A DNA stretch of 23,556 bases from Branchiostoma floridae (Eukaryota; Chordata; Leptocardii; Amphioxiformes; Branchiostomatidae): assembly GCF_000003815.2 (NCBI RefSeq), contig NW_023365866.1:1-23556 (forward strand), read 5' to 3'. The position numbers and the translations under genes were made by a program. The notes under the pieces are model-generated. The model saw only the letters and a program-made list of their open reading frames with translations. It ran no database searches and was not told where the DNA came from. Every line of letters starts with the position of its first letter. The stretch's first letter is position 1. Positions 1 to 8,747 of this stretch are shown in pieces.

Positions 1-270
1 AACTTTTCTTAGCGATACAACAGTAATAGCGACTCGTTAGCAACAACAAAAAGAGCAGGCTAAGCGATACATCCAAACCCAAATTAAAAAAACAACAACA
101 TCTGAATACTCTGTATGGACAGAGAGATGGCGAAATTTTCAACCTAAACACTACCTCCGGTATACCGTCTTCAGCATTACTTGCTATTGAGAAATTTCCA
201 ATGACTCAAAAAAAAAACAACAGACATCCCGCCTTCGTTGCGTGGCCCGGCCCTACGTCTGACATTTTGA

Positions 271-618
271 CAAGAAAAAATTATAAATGAAGTATCTACT
301 ACAAAAGTATCTACTACCTCTACTACTACTACTTCTACCGGGGACAAACCCTGTGTACTGATCAAGGGGGTCAGAGAACTTATACCTAATCTTAATAACG
401 ACGCAGCTAGGGATTACCCACCGGTTGCCTGCCCCCAGTCTCCCATGCTGCAACAAGATAACCTGGCAGTAGGCAGAATGCCTGTATTCTCAGTGACGCT
501 GGCCTTCGTGCTGGTTGTCCTCCAGTGCAAAGATGTCAAGCCTGTAGAGCCTCAGGATCCCTGGATCTTATCTAACGTTTCAGATCCCTTGAGTATGTTT
601 CCTGTTTGTTACGAATAA
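271..618 (+). CDS. Open coding stretch, Thr-rich then hydrophobic; probable exon
   Basis: The frame is open for 115 codons after a TGA at 268. It starts with a Thr/Ser-rich run encoded by ACT/TCT triplets (about 292-339), followed by a mixed polar segment. The first in-frame ATGs are at 445 and 478. From the ATG at 478 the product begins [17 protein letters not shown], which has the form of a signal peptide or a short membrane segment. A good splice donor (GTATGT) at 593 would end the exon after base 592; read through, the frame stops at TAA 616-618. It may be an internal exon with its acceptor near 270, or a first exon starting at 478. I do not recognise the family, and no partner exon was identified downstream. 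Confidence 0.35.
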   Translation, partial: QEKIINEVSTTKVSTTSTTTTSTGDKPCVLIKGVRELIPNLNNDAARDYPPVACPQSPMLQQDNLAVGRMPVFSVTLAFVLVVLQCKDVKPVEPQDPWILSNVSDPLSMFPVCYE

Positions 619-778
619 CCCAACAAATAAACATGTTGCAAACAGAATGAAAAGCTTACGGGCAATCTTGACATACAGCTGTCAGGCCCTCCGCCAAACA
701 CAGTTTTTCTCTGTCAGCCGGCATGTTCCTACAATAGAAGGAATCTTACATGGCTTTGACTACAATGTGAAAATAAAA

Positions 779-1159
779 CTATACTGCATATACCTCTAAT
801 CTATGCTGGTGGTCATCTTCGGCTTCTGGGTTGAAGATGTTGAATGCTGTCAGCAAGACGGTTTCTGGAACCCTTCCCTTCAGGGTTTTGTTACCAGGGA
901 AAAGCGATCTCATGCTTGCGTTTAACTTCGCTGACCGGACACTCCCTTTGAAGTTAGTGAAGCAATCGTACGCTCTTTCTGGTTGGCGAAGGAATACTTC
1001 TACCTGAGCATACTGCCTCACCACAGTATGAACATCTGAACAGGTCGGTTTTGTGATGGTGGCATGTCTCCCGCTGTACACCAAATCTGTGTCAGCTCTT
1101 CTGAGCAGTTTGTCTATCCTGCCAATGCAATTTGCCACCCCGAGCAGCAGTTCACTCAA
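779..1159 (-). CDS. Hypothetical protein, terminal exon candidate (126 aa)
   Basis: This is an open minus-strand frame of 126 codons with balanced, protein-like composition and no low complexity. It ends in a TAG-type stop at 779. Sequence just upstream on the minus strand reads CACCTAAG followed by codons in the same frame, so a 3' splice site near 1165 is possible and the real exon may start a few codons before the first ATG. Notable stretches are a Leu/Arg-rich start (GRIDKLLRRADTDLVY) and a C-terminal segment rich in Asp, Glu and His. I do not recognise a family. It could be the last exon of the transposon-like material further right on the same strand. Confidence 0.35.
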   Translation of the reverse strand: MSELLLGVANCIGRIDKLLRRADTDLVYSGRHATITKPTCSDVHTVVRQYAQVEVFLRQPERAYDCFTNFKGSVRSAKLNASMRSLFPGNKTLKGRVPETVLLTAFNIFNPEAEDDHQHRLEVYAV

Positions 1160-1650
1160 GTGGACTTAGGTGTTTCAGGAAGGATTTCAGGAAGGAATTC
1201 ATATGTTGCAGAATTAGATCTATGGGAAATATTCTTAACCTATACAGCCTCTGTTGTTCACTACTCTGCTCCACACCAATCTGTGGGTTGTCGGGACCCT
1301 GGCCTGTTCTAAACCCCTGTTCAGCCAAGATACCTACATGTTAACACGGCTAATCAGCAAATCGCGATGTTTATTAAATGTCACCGCTTGAAGACTTCTG
1401 ACAGGTACTTCTCAAGAAGGGATTCGGTGGTTTGTAAATCTACAACTGCAAGAACGAAGTCATCCACACGGCCATTACAGTATATGCTGTCAAAAATCAA
1501 GCGCGTGGTTTCAAAGTCAGAAATTAACGTTAGCCCACCATTGGAGTCTTAAACCTGTTTGAGTCCGCATGTGTCTCGTCTGATTTTCAATTCCGATCAT
1601 TCTTCTGGATTTTTATTCCATTTACCTGTCCGTGCAAACTGCTCTAACCT

Positions 1651-2048
1651 GTGTCACCCTCGTTGTCCGGGATGTGCTGAGTGTCACCCTCGTTGTTTGA
1701 GATGTGCGGAGTGTCACCCTCGTTGTTGGAGATGTGCGGAGTGTCACCCTCGTTGTTGGAGATGTGCGGAGTGTCACCCTCGTTGTCCGGGATGTGCGGA
1801 GTGTCACCCTCGTTGTTGGAGATGTGCGGATTGTCACCCTCGTTGTTGGAGATGTGCGGAGTGTCACCTCGTTGTCCGGGATGTGCGGAGTGTCACCCTC
1901 GTTGTTGGAGATGTGCTGAGTGTCACCCGAGATGTGCTGAGTGTCACCCTCGTTGTTGGAGATGTGCTGAGTGTCACCCTCGTTGTTGTAGATGTGCGGA
2001 GTGTCACCCTCGTTGTTGTAGATGTGCGGAGTGTCACCCTCGTTGTAG
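1651..2048. repeat. 30-bp tandem repeat (minisatellite), about 13 units
   Basis: Units start with GTGTCACCCTCGTTG and end with GATGTGCGGA or GATGTGCTGA, at a 30-base period. Units run from 1651. The unit at 1861-1889 has lost one C (29 bases), the unit at 1920-1940 is shortened to 21 bases, and the array ends in a partial unit at 2031-2048. Variation is concentrated at unit positions 16-19 (TTGG, CCGG, TTTG, TTGT). Because 30 is a multiple of three, long open frames appear on both strands, for example a Cys-rich CHPRCWRCAE repeat on the plus strand and a TLRTSPTTRV repeat on the minus strand. I see no evidence that any of these is translated. Confidence 0.95.
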
Positions 2049-2085
2049 AATTTCCCATAGCTTGGCTTTGCAATTGATTACGCAC

Positions 2086-2213
2086 CTTTAGACCTTTCCA
2101 CGTTTTTGGGGTTTCGTCCAGCAGTTGATAGGGCAGGGCGAAGTCGCCCTTCTCTATCTTGTCTTCCAGGCTCAGTGTGGATAGGTGCTCCTGATGCTCA
2201 GCGTCATGAAGAT
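2086..2213 (-). CDS. Internal exon candidate, 43 residues, unknown family
   Basis: On the minus strand an AG acceptor (cacattaag) precedes base 2213 and a donor GTGCGT follows base 2086. The frame between them is open and reads as a charged soluble segment containing DAEHQEHLSTLSLEDKIEKG and, near the end, LPYQLLDETPKTWKGLK. Amino-acid composition is convincingly protein-like and the codons are GC-richer than the surroundings. The acceptor lacks a long pyrimidine tract, so the boundary is less certain than the donor. It lies directly left of other minus-strand exon candidates (2586-3806), with which it may belong. Confidence 0.4.
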
Positions 2214-2358
2214 CTTAATGTGCATATAAAAAAAGTAAGTTAACTCCCCTCGTCACGGTCAACGGTCAGGTTCATGAACACTCCAGAGAGGCCCATCGAC
2301 TATGTCTCCGGCTCTGTCTCCCTCCCAACAAGAACATTCACACAAAATTACCTGAGAG

Positions 2359-2371
2359 CCCCCCCCCCCCC
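2359..2371. repeat. Poly-C homopolymer tract (13 bases)
   Basis: An uninterrupted run of 13 C on the plus strand. It lies between exon candidates and is probably a simple slippage-prone tract; its length may vary between individuals or between sequencing reads. Confidence 0.9.
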
Positions 2372-2585
2372 GTCACATTAAACGTCTACAACCTTTCCCA
2401 TAAAGTCAAAGAAAAATGAAGCATGCGCAATTTGGCATATTGATATACGAACAAGCCAATTTCGTGGGGCAGACCGAATCAGATGGTTCCCGCTGCTCCC
2501 TAGGCGTTTCATGGTCTCAGCTACTGCCTTTATCGCATCGGCGACGCCATCGCCACGTGGTTTGAAGCAAGCTTTAGTGGATATT

Positions 2586-2790
2586 CTAGTACCAGATTTC
2601 CCTCTTGTGTGGCATTTCATCACCATGGCTTGCCGCATACTGGCCGAACCACACGAACACACTAATACTTGACAAGGACCGTCCACACCGGAGTCCCAGC
2701 TTGAAGTCTTTCAGGTGTTTGTAATACGCGTTCTTGTCGATGCCATACGGTCTACACCACGGGATTCGGCATACTTCTAGCCCTGTCCAC
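2586..2790 (-). CDS. Transposon-like protein fragment with HGDEMPHKREIW motif
   Basis: The open minus-strand frame reads through a basic, aromatic-rich segment (GIDKNAYYKHLKDFKLGLRC) and ends with FGQYAASHGDEMPHKREIWY before a TAG at 2586. A short block of the type HG-x-x-MP, followed by a charged stretch, occurs in the N-terminal half of a family of uncharacterised transposon-like proteins of cnidarians, molluscs and amphioxus. That resemblance is from memory and not tested. The frame is open for some distance further up (to about 2954), but the upstream part looks less protein-like. A second frame, open from 2378, overlaps its end, so a frameshift or a splice may continue the protein there. 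Confidence 0.3.
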
Positions 2791-3001
2791 GTTAAACTGG
2801 AACTGCATTCTGTCTTCACCGATCTAAAAGTTTCCAAGGTTTTGTTTAATCCACTCATCTCTGACGGGCGCACTGAAGTAGATTGTTTTTTCCTTGAGCA
2901 TTTACTTTGTATACTAGGCTGAGCGCTTGTTGCGACAGCAGAGATCCATTCCAAGAACTTTGTGCACTGTGTCTGATTTTACTGCTCGTAACAGCAGATT
3001 G

Positions 3002-3119
3002 CTAATCTTCTCTGTACGACTCCAGCAGCTCGTTGAAGAGTTTTTGGCTTCTAGCCGCTTCCCCCAGGGTATTGATTTTAGACAGTAAATGCTTGGCATG
3101 GGTGATGGTGTCAACCGAA
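3002..3119 (-). CDS. Terminal exon candidate, helical, 38 residues
   Basis: A good acceptor (gatttccaaacag) ends just before base 3119 on the minus strand. The following frame reads SVDTITHAKHLLSKINTLGE, then a further helical segment rich in Leu, Glu and Lys, and stops at TAG (3002-3004). The composition suggests an amphipathic helix pair. A longer overlapping frame (2914-3114) is Ser/Cys-rich and looks like a shadow. The family is unknown; the exon lies between two other minus-strand exon candidates. Confidence 0.4.
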
Positions 3120-3229
3120 CTGTTTGGAAATCATAGGCAATTTGGCCAGGATAAATTGGAGCCCCTCAATTATAGAGTAGTAGAGTGCCCCCAAACACAC
3201 GAACCCGTTCACCAGGGATTTGCATATAG

Positions 3230-3408
3230 TCAGTGCCTAAAATAAACTTTGGTCTCGTTCACCGTAGCAGTGAACGTCGGAAGGTTAACATGGTTGACCA
3301 CCTTAGCTTTCTCTTCTAAGGAGTTCAACACCGCCAAGACCTTAGCTGCGGAGAAGAGTGGGGGAGGCGTCCGTACCTCCTCCTGTACTTCATCCATGAG
3401 AAAATCAT
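3230..3408 (-). CDS. Terminal exon candidate, 59 residues
   Basis: The acceptor tgctactttaacag precedes base 3408 on the minus strand. The frame then reads DFLMDEVQEEVRTPPPLFSA and continues as a helical, Lys/Glu-rich segment ending TVNETKVYFRH before a stop at 3230. Hydrophobic and charged residues alternate as expected for a real soluble domain. No named family recognised. The phase does not fit directly with the donor of the 3652-3806 exon, so at least one further exon or a frame break would be needed to join them. Confidence 0.4.
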
Positions 3409-3651
3409 CTGTTAAAGTAGCATACAACATTGTGAAGAGCAAATTACCAGGTCGGAGCAATGAAGGTGAGCATTTTAAACAAATTGAGAATCACAATCTG
3501 TTAGTTGCTGTTTTAAGTTTTGTATCCAAACAATGTAAAATTCACCAAGTACTTGTCAATATCTTTAGGTCCTCTGCTGCTGCTGTACGTTTCTTGTCAA
3601 GAAATAATGGTGTTCTGTAAGCATTTAGACAATGCATTTTGAGTACTGTAC

Positions 3652-3806
3652 CTGCATTCTGGCTCAGGGCTGTAGCTTGACCTATTAGTCTGGAAAAGGC
3701 CAGGAAGTGTGGAGGCATCATTGTGTTGCAAGTGCACTGAAATACTGCTAAAAAGCTGATCCACGTACTCTTGGGTATGCCCAGGCATCAAGTACCCAAG
3801 GTTGAC
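3652..3806 (-). CDS. Exon with GHTQEYVDQLF motif of a transposon-like family
   Basis: The minus-strand acceptor (ccattgattgtag) before 3806 and a donor (GCAG then GTACAG) after 3652 bound a 155-base exon. It begins VNLGYLMPGHTQEYVDQLFS and continues with a His/Asn-rich helix (VHLQHNDASTLPGLF). The block GHT-x-E-x-(V/I)DQ-x-FS followed by a helix and a short LP motif is typical of a large family of uncharacterised, probably transposon-derived proteins in invertebrates, where it usually reads GHTHEDVDQ. That assignment is from family knowledge. The His and Glu to Tyr changes (HTQEY instead of HTHED) suggest a relaxed or decaying copy. Reading past the donor, the frame stops at 3597. Confidence 0.5.
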
Positions 3807-4822
3807 CTACAATCAATGGAAAAGAACAAGTGTACAATGATGGCATAATTCCTTTCATGTCACATTATCATCAACCTTTGATTAAGATTTTTGGTACATG
3901 TAAGTCTTATGAGTCAGTACACTGCTTATTGATTTCACATATTGCAATCCCCAAGAAGGGTCACCTGGAAATGCAAAGAAGTAAAAATTTTCCCAGGAAT
4001 GGCTGTAAACTTTAAGATTTGCAAAACTACAATCCAGCTGTCATGTTTTACAATGTAATTTGAAATCATATAAATGATAGACAAAGACTGAGAGAGCAAA
4101 CTTACATTACATGCCTGCTACAATGTTTACTTTGTATTTTCGTATTACAAGTCTTTGTGCCTGTGAAAGTGTACCTTCTTGAAAATTCCGAGCTTTACAA
4201 GCCACACAGAGAATGCTATGATGAACTTATTCTTGCATTCTTTTGCAGAGTTGTCCAGCTGCAAGCAAAGGGTGTTTGGCAAGTGGCCACCATAGTCCTG
4301 TTGAAAAAAAGGCAGTTGCTCTTAGTTGTAAGCATTGGATTTAATGAGAGACCCTTAAATGTGCAATGTAAAATACATCCCATCTGGTTCCTAAGTATTC
4401 TAGGTAGAAAATAATTTATCAAATTCTGTACAAGTCTTGACTCTTCAATGATCAGCACAAATGCTGCAGAACACAGTTCAGTAACAAGGCTTGAAGTGAC
4501 ACATAAGGTGACAGGTATGAAACATACATTAAATTATACTCAGTATAAAATAAAACAGTACTGTTATGATCCACATGTATAAAGACCACTTCCAGATATA
4601 CATGTAGGACAAAAACCTAAATACTAACCATAGCCAACTCTTGGAGGACACTTATCAGCACATTCACTGTCAAATTATGGCTTACGGCACACACTCTCTT
4701 GCATACGTGTATATCAGTGTGTCTATCAGGTAGACATTACTAACAAGAATCAAAGCTAAACAGCTAAAATCAACAGCTATTAGTTACAGACTACTGCCCT
4801 TACATGTTACAAAACATCACTA
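3807..4822. other. AT-rich stretch without supported genes
   Basis: About 1 kb of AT-rich sequence. The open frames here (for example 4157-4414 plus and 4216-4458 minus) are mutual shadows with biased, hydrophobic or low-information composition and no clear splice context. It most likely represents intron or intergenic DNA. Confidence 0.6.
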
Positions 4823-5068
4823 TTACATGAGGGAATTATACACAATTCTATATTTCCATGTTCTCCCAGCGGCATGCTTGAATAGAACAGTCCAGGTGTT
4901 AATTCTCTCAACATATATCGTCCAGATGTACTTAGGCTGGGTGGAGTTGTTGAAATTGAAATATTTTACAGTGTATTCTTTTATTTTGTCCATATTTAGT
5001 CGGTCCAGTGTCATTCTGCCCTCAGTACCGTTCACATTTGAGTGCAGGAACTCTCCTTCTGTAAACAT
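4823..5068 (-). pseudogene. Downstream part of a frame-broken hypothetical gene
   Basis: This 81-codon open frame (FTEGEFLHSNVNGTEG, then MTLDRLNMDKIKEYTVKYFN, ending in a Lys/Arg/Tyr-rich tail) overlaps the end of the 5022-5468 ORF by 47 bases in the +1 frame. Both frames are protein-like up to the overlap, and there is no good intron between them, so they look like one gene interrupted by a frameshift near 5045-5080. Function unknown. Confidence 0.4.
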
Positions 5069-5468
5069 CTGTCGGGCGCAGTGCAGGAGATGTCCATCCG
5101 ATATCCCGGAAGGCCTGCTGCAGGTACTTTGTGTAGAGTATTTCCGGTGGTTTGGGTTGGTACTCTCCTCTCTGGGATGCGACGTGGACGGACAGTATTC
5201 CGGAATGCACCGGGCTCAGTTCGGTTGTGGTAGCCACAAAGTTATCCATCCATCCAGGATGACACCGTTGAACAGCTCTTGCATGACGGTCGAGCCTCGT
5301 GTTCCTCTTTAAAAAATTCCTGTACCATACATGGAAGAAGTAATACGTCATCTGGCGGTCAGCCTCCCGATCTTCCCCTTGCAGCTCCGTCAGAAGTTCC
5401 CGCTCCGCCCATAGGCGGTAGGCCAAGGAATTGTCTTTGATTCGCCCGTACATCGTATCGCTGAGCAT
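5022..5468 (-). CDS. Hypothetical 148-aa ORF, upstream part of a broken gene
   Basis: ATG at 5468 opens a 148-codon frame with balanced, convincing protein composition: a charged helical start (SLAYRLWAERELLTELQGED), an aromatic patch (MTYYFFHVWYRNFLKRNTR) and a Pro/Tyr-rich segment (GEYQPKPPEILYTKYLQQAF). The last roughly 15 residues become Arg-rich, and the better-looking continuation moves to the +1 frame (4823-5068). It is GC-richer than the AT-rich flanks. No family recognised. The region immediately upstream (5470-5620) is a cluster of short hairpins and may belong to the 5' leader or to an inserted element. One intact exon is more likely than several, as no internal splice pairs were seen. 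Confidence 0.5.
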   Translation of the reverse strand: MLSDTMYGRIKDNSLAYRLWAERELLTELQGEDREADRQMTYYFFHVWYRNFLKRNTRLDRHARAVQRCHPGWMDNFVATTTELSPVHSGILSVHVASQRGEYQPKPPEILYTKYLQQAFRDIGWTSPALRPTDVYRRRVPALKCERY

Positions 5469-5486
5469 TGCCGGGGTTGGGGTTTA

Positions 5487-5620
5487 CCCGAAGGTCGAGG
5501 AAGTCGGCGAAGCCGACCAATCGGCGCAGGAGTTTTTCCACCCGAAGGTCGGCTAAGCCGACCAATCGGCGTAGCCGATTTAGAGCGCGGCGAAGCCGCG
5601 CGGCGAGCGAAGCGAGCTAG
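5487..5620. repeat. Cluster of tiny perfect hairpins with GCGAAGC-type cores
   Basis: Perfect short palindromes with three-base loops sit at 5503-5517 (GTCGGC-GAA-GCCGAC), 5548-5562 (GTCGGC-TAA-GCCGAC), 5564-5580 (AATCGGC-GTA-GCCGATT) and 5585-5601 (GCGCGGC-GAA-GCCGCGC). A further GCGAAGC lies at about 5607-5613. The first two hairpins lie in a direct repeat that starts CCCGAAGGTCG at 5488 and at 5541. The GCGAAGC sequence is a known, unusually stable DNA mini-hairpin. Confidence 0.85.
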
Positions 5621-5639
5621 GTGGGAAAGGCCTTTTCTA

Positions 5640-7240
5640 CTATCGCCGTTTTCTGCAAAATTCTAATATCTAAGTCAAAACTTTCAAGTGAATTATGTTC
5701 GTCGAGTTATTTGGAGGCCATTTAACGTACAAAGAGCACATATTAGTCATTTCAAATTAAAATAAACGCCATTGAATTTTAGCCGATTTCCGGGTCACTG
5801 CGTTACCAGCAGTACGGCGGCGGCCACACCACGTCGTCGTAAAAAAACGCATCGGTAGCTAGTATATTTACCAAAACGCTGGCATTAACCACATGTAATC
5901 GTTATAATCATTGATGCATTATTCTTGTAGAACGGTCCATACTTAAATAATCGCTAAAATGCCATCTGTTTCACGAGATCTGTATTCCTAAGGAAGTTGG
6001 TATTCCTATCTCAGTTCTTACTTTCGGGTTGGCGACGTTACCGATCACGAAAATCAGACGAAAGTAGTGGAAAAAACACGGTCAAAACGTATCTGCAGTG
6101 CAGCGTAGCTTTTGTCAGCGTGTTGAAACCCTCAAACTTCTCAAATAGTACCACGAAAACCGACAAGGCGCCTAAACGGGCCCGCCGTACGATCCCACAC
6201 CACAACACAGATGATCGAAAACACCGGAAGTGGTAACGCACATCAGGGAGATCGGTTGCTTACCCATCCAACATTTAAAGTTAGGGGAAAGGCGGCGCAA
6301 AGGATGACGGGAAATACTCGCACTCAGAAGATAGTAATCTTTGACGGGAGCATCTGAGGAGGCATTTCCGGATTGGCGGTACACGGCGGACTACCGTGGC
6401 AGACAGCGCGCGGCGGGGTTCCTGTTACTCAACAAAAAACACAATTCCGAGGCCTATTGCCCATGCTCCGCCTGGGTACATGCTTTGGTGTACACTTGGC
6501 TGAAAGCCTCCAGAGCCTTATCAAGCTTGTTTTTCTTCCTCTAGCCACCACCGTCTAAACATTGATGGAATTCAAGCTGTTTGTGTGAAGTCAATGTGTA
6601 TGATTATGATGGAAGCCCATGAAAACATCTGATTTGGTATGTTCCTCCTTAGTCATACTTCGTTGTATCTTGGCTTCAGTATGCCTCACATGTTCGTCTT
6701 GAAAAGATGTCTGGCAAGTATATGTTTACACATTTTTCTTCCTTGCGTTACTTTTCTACCATTTCTTACATTCATACTCTTAGTATGATACTGTACTAAA
6801 AGAAACGAGACAACAATGTGTGGTGCTCATGTCTATTAAACGATATCTGGCAAATATTATCATGTCCTTTATATGTTATTCTTTGTATGTTTTGTAGACT
6901 TTAAAAATATTGACTTTATAAAAAAAATATCTGCATAAGACAGTACAAGCAACGTATAGTGGGGACTGACAATGGGGGCGAATGGGTAAGCCAAGGTTTT
7001 CTCTAAAACAAGACTAAATTATGAAAATACAAGCCAAATAGCAGCCTTCGTGTTCTTAACACAATAATGCTACTACGGTGCTACATGTTCCAAAAACACA
7101 GACCTACTAAGTACTACATCTACAAAACAAGGAACCCTGAGATGAGATGGTGAAAATATCAGCAAAATGTTAATGTTTCATTGGACCATACCCCCTTTTT
7201 TGTACCATATATTGTCCTATGAAGTAAACATTTTACTGAA
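5640..7240. other. Gene-poor stretch, no supported genes
   Basis: No frame here has convincing composition together with splice support. The open frames at 5997-6241 and 6172-6558 overlap on both strands and look like shadows. The sequence becomes strongly AT-rich after about 6560. The 5800-6350 part is CpG-richer and contains a CCGGAAGTG element near 6226, so a promoter region is possible but not demonstrated. Confidence 0.5.
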
Positions 7241-7247
7241 ATTTTAC

Positions 7248-7313
7248 CCGTGGAGGTGGGCAAGACTGTTCAAGGCTTGTCCTGGAACAAGTCGGTCACG
7301 TCCACCTCCACGG
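7248..7313. repeat. 12-bp inverted repeat across the end of an exon
   Basis: CCGTGGAGGTGG at 7248-7259 is the exact reverse complement of CCACCTCCACGG at 7302-7313, with a 42-base loop. The right arm lies inside the 7270-7440 coding exon and the left arm lies after its stop codon, so a minus-strand transcript could form a hairpin over the stop. Confidence 0.7.
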
Positions 7314-7440
7314 TGGGCCGGTTGTTCAGGTTGTCCAGACCCCAGGCCTGATCTTCACCGGAGGGGTAGCAGTCCCTCACGATGATCCTCAACTGCTCAC
7401 TGATAATGAGGTAGACTCCTGGAACAGCTCGCCGAAGGCC
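7270..7440 (-). CDS. GC-rich terminal exon, 56 residues, unknown family
   Basis: A good acceptor (tctgtcattaacag) on the minus strand is followed, in phase 0, by 56 codons and a TGA (7270-7272). The product includes GVYLIISEQLRIIVRDCYPS, then GEDQAWGLDNLNNRPTVEVD and the end VTDLFQDKP. Composition is strongly protein-like, and the codons are far GC-richer at third positions than the AT-rich surroundings, so this is probably a real last exon or a captured exon fragment. No family recognised. The donor exon that should precede it was not found; the nearest minus-strand coding signal (the PHD region) is in a different compositional class. Confidence 0.45.
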   Translation of the reverse strand, partial: GLRRAVPGVYLIISEQLRIIVRDCYPSGEDQAWGLDNLNNRPTVEVDVTDLFQDKP

Positions 7441-7678
7441 CTGTTAATGACAGATACGTGTTTATGAAACTATGTGCCTAAACAAATTTTTGGTATGGGT
7501 ACAATAGTTTAACTTTTGGTGCAGGTCCGGACAAAACTAAAAATAATTTCTTAATTTTCAACTACAAGATGATAATAATAATCACAATTTACATCATTGC
7601 ATTGAGATTTACGTCTTTTTTGGTGATTTATGAAGAAAAATCAGAAAGAAAGTTGATGCAAGCCAGTAAGTATAAGTT

Positions 7679-8120
7679 CTAACAAGTAGTGTCCTCTAGA
7701 GACGTTTGGTCATGTGGCTTACACACTTGGCAGTTGAGACACGCTTTGTGAACAAAGTACAGATATACTGCCCACAGGTTTTTTTTTCTGTAGTCCTGCA
7801 CACCCCATGTGCACCCACTGGTGGCAGTTGTCACACTGTATCCATGTAGACTCACACAGCTCAGCACAAGTACAGTCTTTCATCAAGGCACACTTTGTAC
7901 TGTTTCCATCACTGTTCTGGATGAACTGCTCTGTCATCTTGGAGAGGAAAGCAGGAACCTGCTCTTGCCCCATCTGGTTCTCATCCTGGGTCCTTCCAGG
8001 CCACATTTGGGGACTCCAGGTTCCTTGAGTTGCTGACCTTGCTGTCTTTCTGGACAGGTGCACTTTGTCTGCAAGGGGTTTTGTGGGCCTGCCTGTCACT
8101 TCCTCCATCACCGCATGCAT
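7679..8120 (-). pseudogene. PHD-type zinc finger region, interrupted at a homopolymer
   Basis: The minus-strand frame from 8120 reads a Lys/Gln/Thr-rich leader and then a PHD-like core: CTCAELCESTWIQCDNCHQW followed by VHMGCAGLQ. The spacing C-x2-C-x4-H-x2-C and the W before the H fit a PHD finger, a zinc-binding module that usually reads histone tails. The final C-x2-C pair is missing in this frame. It appears (CLNCQVC) in the neighbouring frame (7679-7867), immediately after a run of nine T (A on the minus strand) at 7779-7787. So the finger is complete only if one base is gained or lost in that homopolymer. This can be a true frameshift, a sequencing error, or an intron/exon edge. PHD fingers are also common in transposon-derived genes. 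Confidence 0.55.
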
Positions 8121-8503
8121 GTCTCTTCCTCCATCACCTCAGACATTCCCGTTACAAAATGTCCGTTGCCATCGTGCACAAGGATCTTGTTCTTTCGTGC
8201 ACAAGGTGAGACACAATGATGTGATTCTTGAGTTGCTTCCCTTTTTGACGTCCGACCTCTGCCTCATCCCCTATCACAGCATGCTTTGCAATATTGGCTG
8301 AGTACTTGTGACCTTTTTTTGCACGTTGTGCATAGTCCTCAGGTAGACTCCAACAATCTTCATATTCGTTTCGTTTTCGGCAAATGTCCAGAAGCTGTGG
8401 GATGAGGGCTGTTCAGGTTTGTGCCCTCGTCCCAAACCCAGTGGACTCTAGTACCTTGCATCAGCTTCTCCCTTGATGGGACAGTCTGCCCATTACCCGG
8501 ATA

Positions 8504-8747
8504 TTACGATGTCTCGTCATGTCGCAGATGATGTTGGACTATTTTCCTGGCAACAGTCGAAGGTGTTGATCTTCGCTTCGGTGACGGCAATGATTGATGA
8601 ACTTCTTGATGGGATGACGCGCCCTTCACAGTGCAAGCTTTGTCTGGCAGCGTCGCAACAAAGCGTGGCTGAGGATTTGGCAAAGCGTGTTTTCTTCGCC
8701 CGGGTGGCACCCTCCTTACATCCCGAAGGAAGTGACTTAACTGTGAT
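8504..8747 (-). CDS. Exon candidate open in two frames, function unknown
   Basis: A strong acceptor (taatgtctttcag) precedes base 8747 on the minus strand. Two frames are open behind it: phase 0 (ITVKSLPSGCKEGATRAKKT..., Cys/Ser/Lys-rich, stop at 8517) and phase 2 (SQLSHFLRDVRRVPPGRRKH..., Arg/Pro/His-rich, stop at 8504). I cannot decide between them. Both are basic and low in aromatic residues; neither matches a family I know. Confidence 0.25.

Noticed and set aside
1651-2048. CRISPR array
   Set aside because: Units abut each other without spacers and the setting is eukaryotic.
1559-2091. Long plus-strand ORFs over the 30-bp minisatellite as genes
   Set aside because: They arise because the unit length is a multiple of three; several frames on both strands are open at once, and no start context or splice support favours any.
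6172-6558. Overlapping ORFs at 6172-6558
   Set aside because: Similar length on both strands, no splice context, no recognisable motifs.
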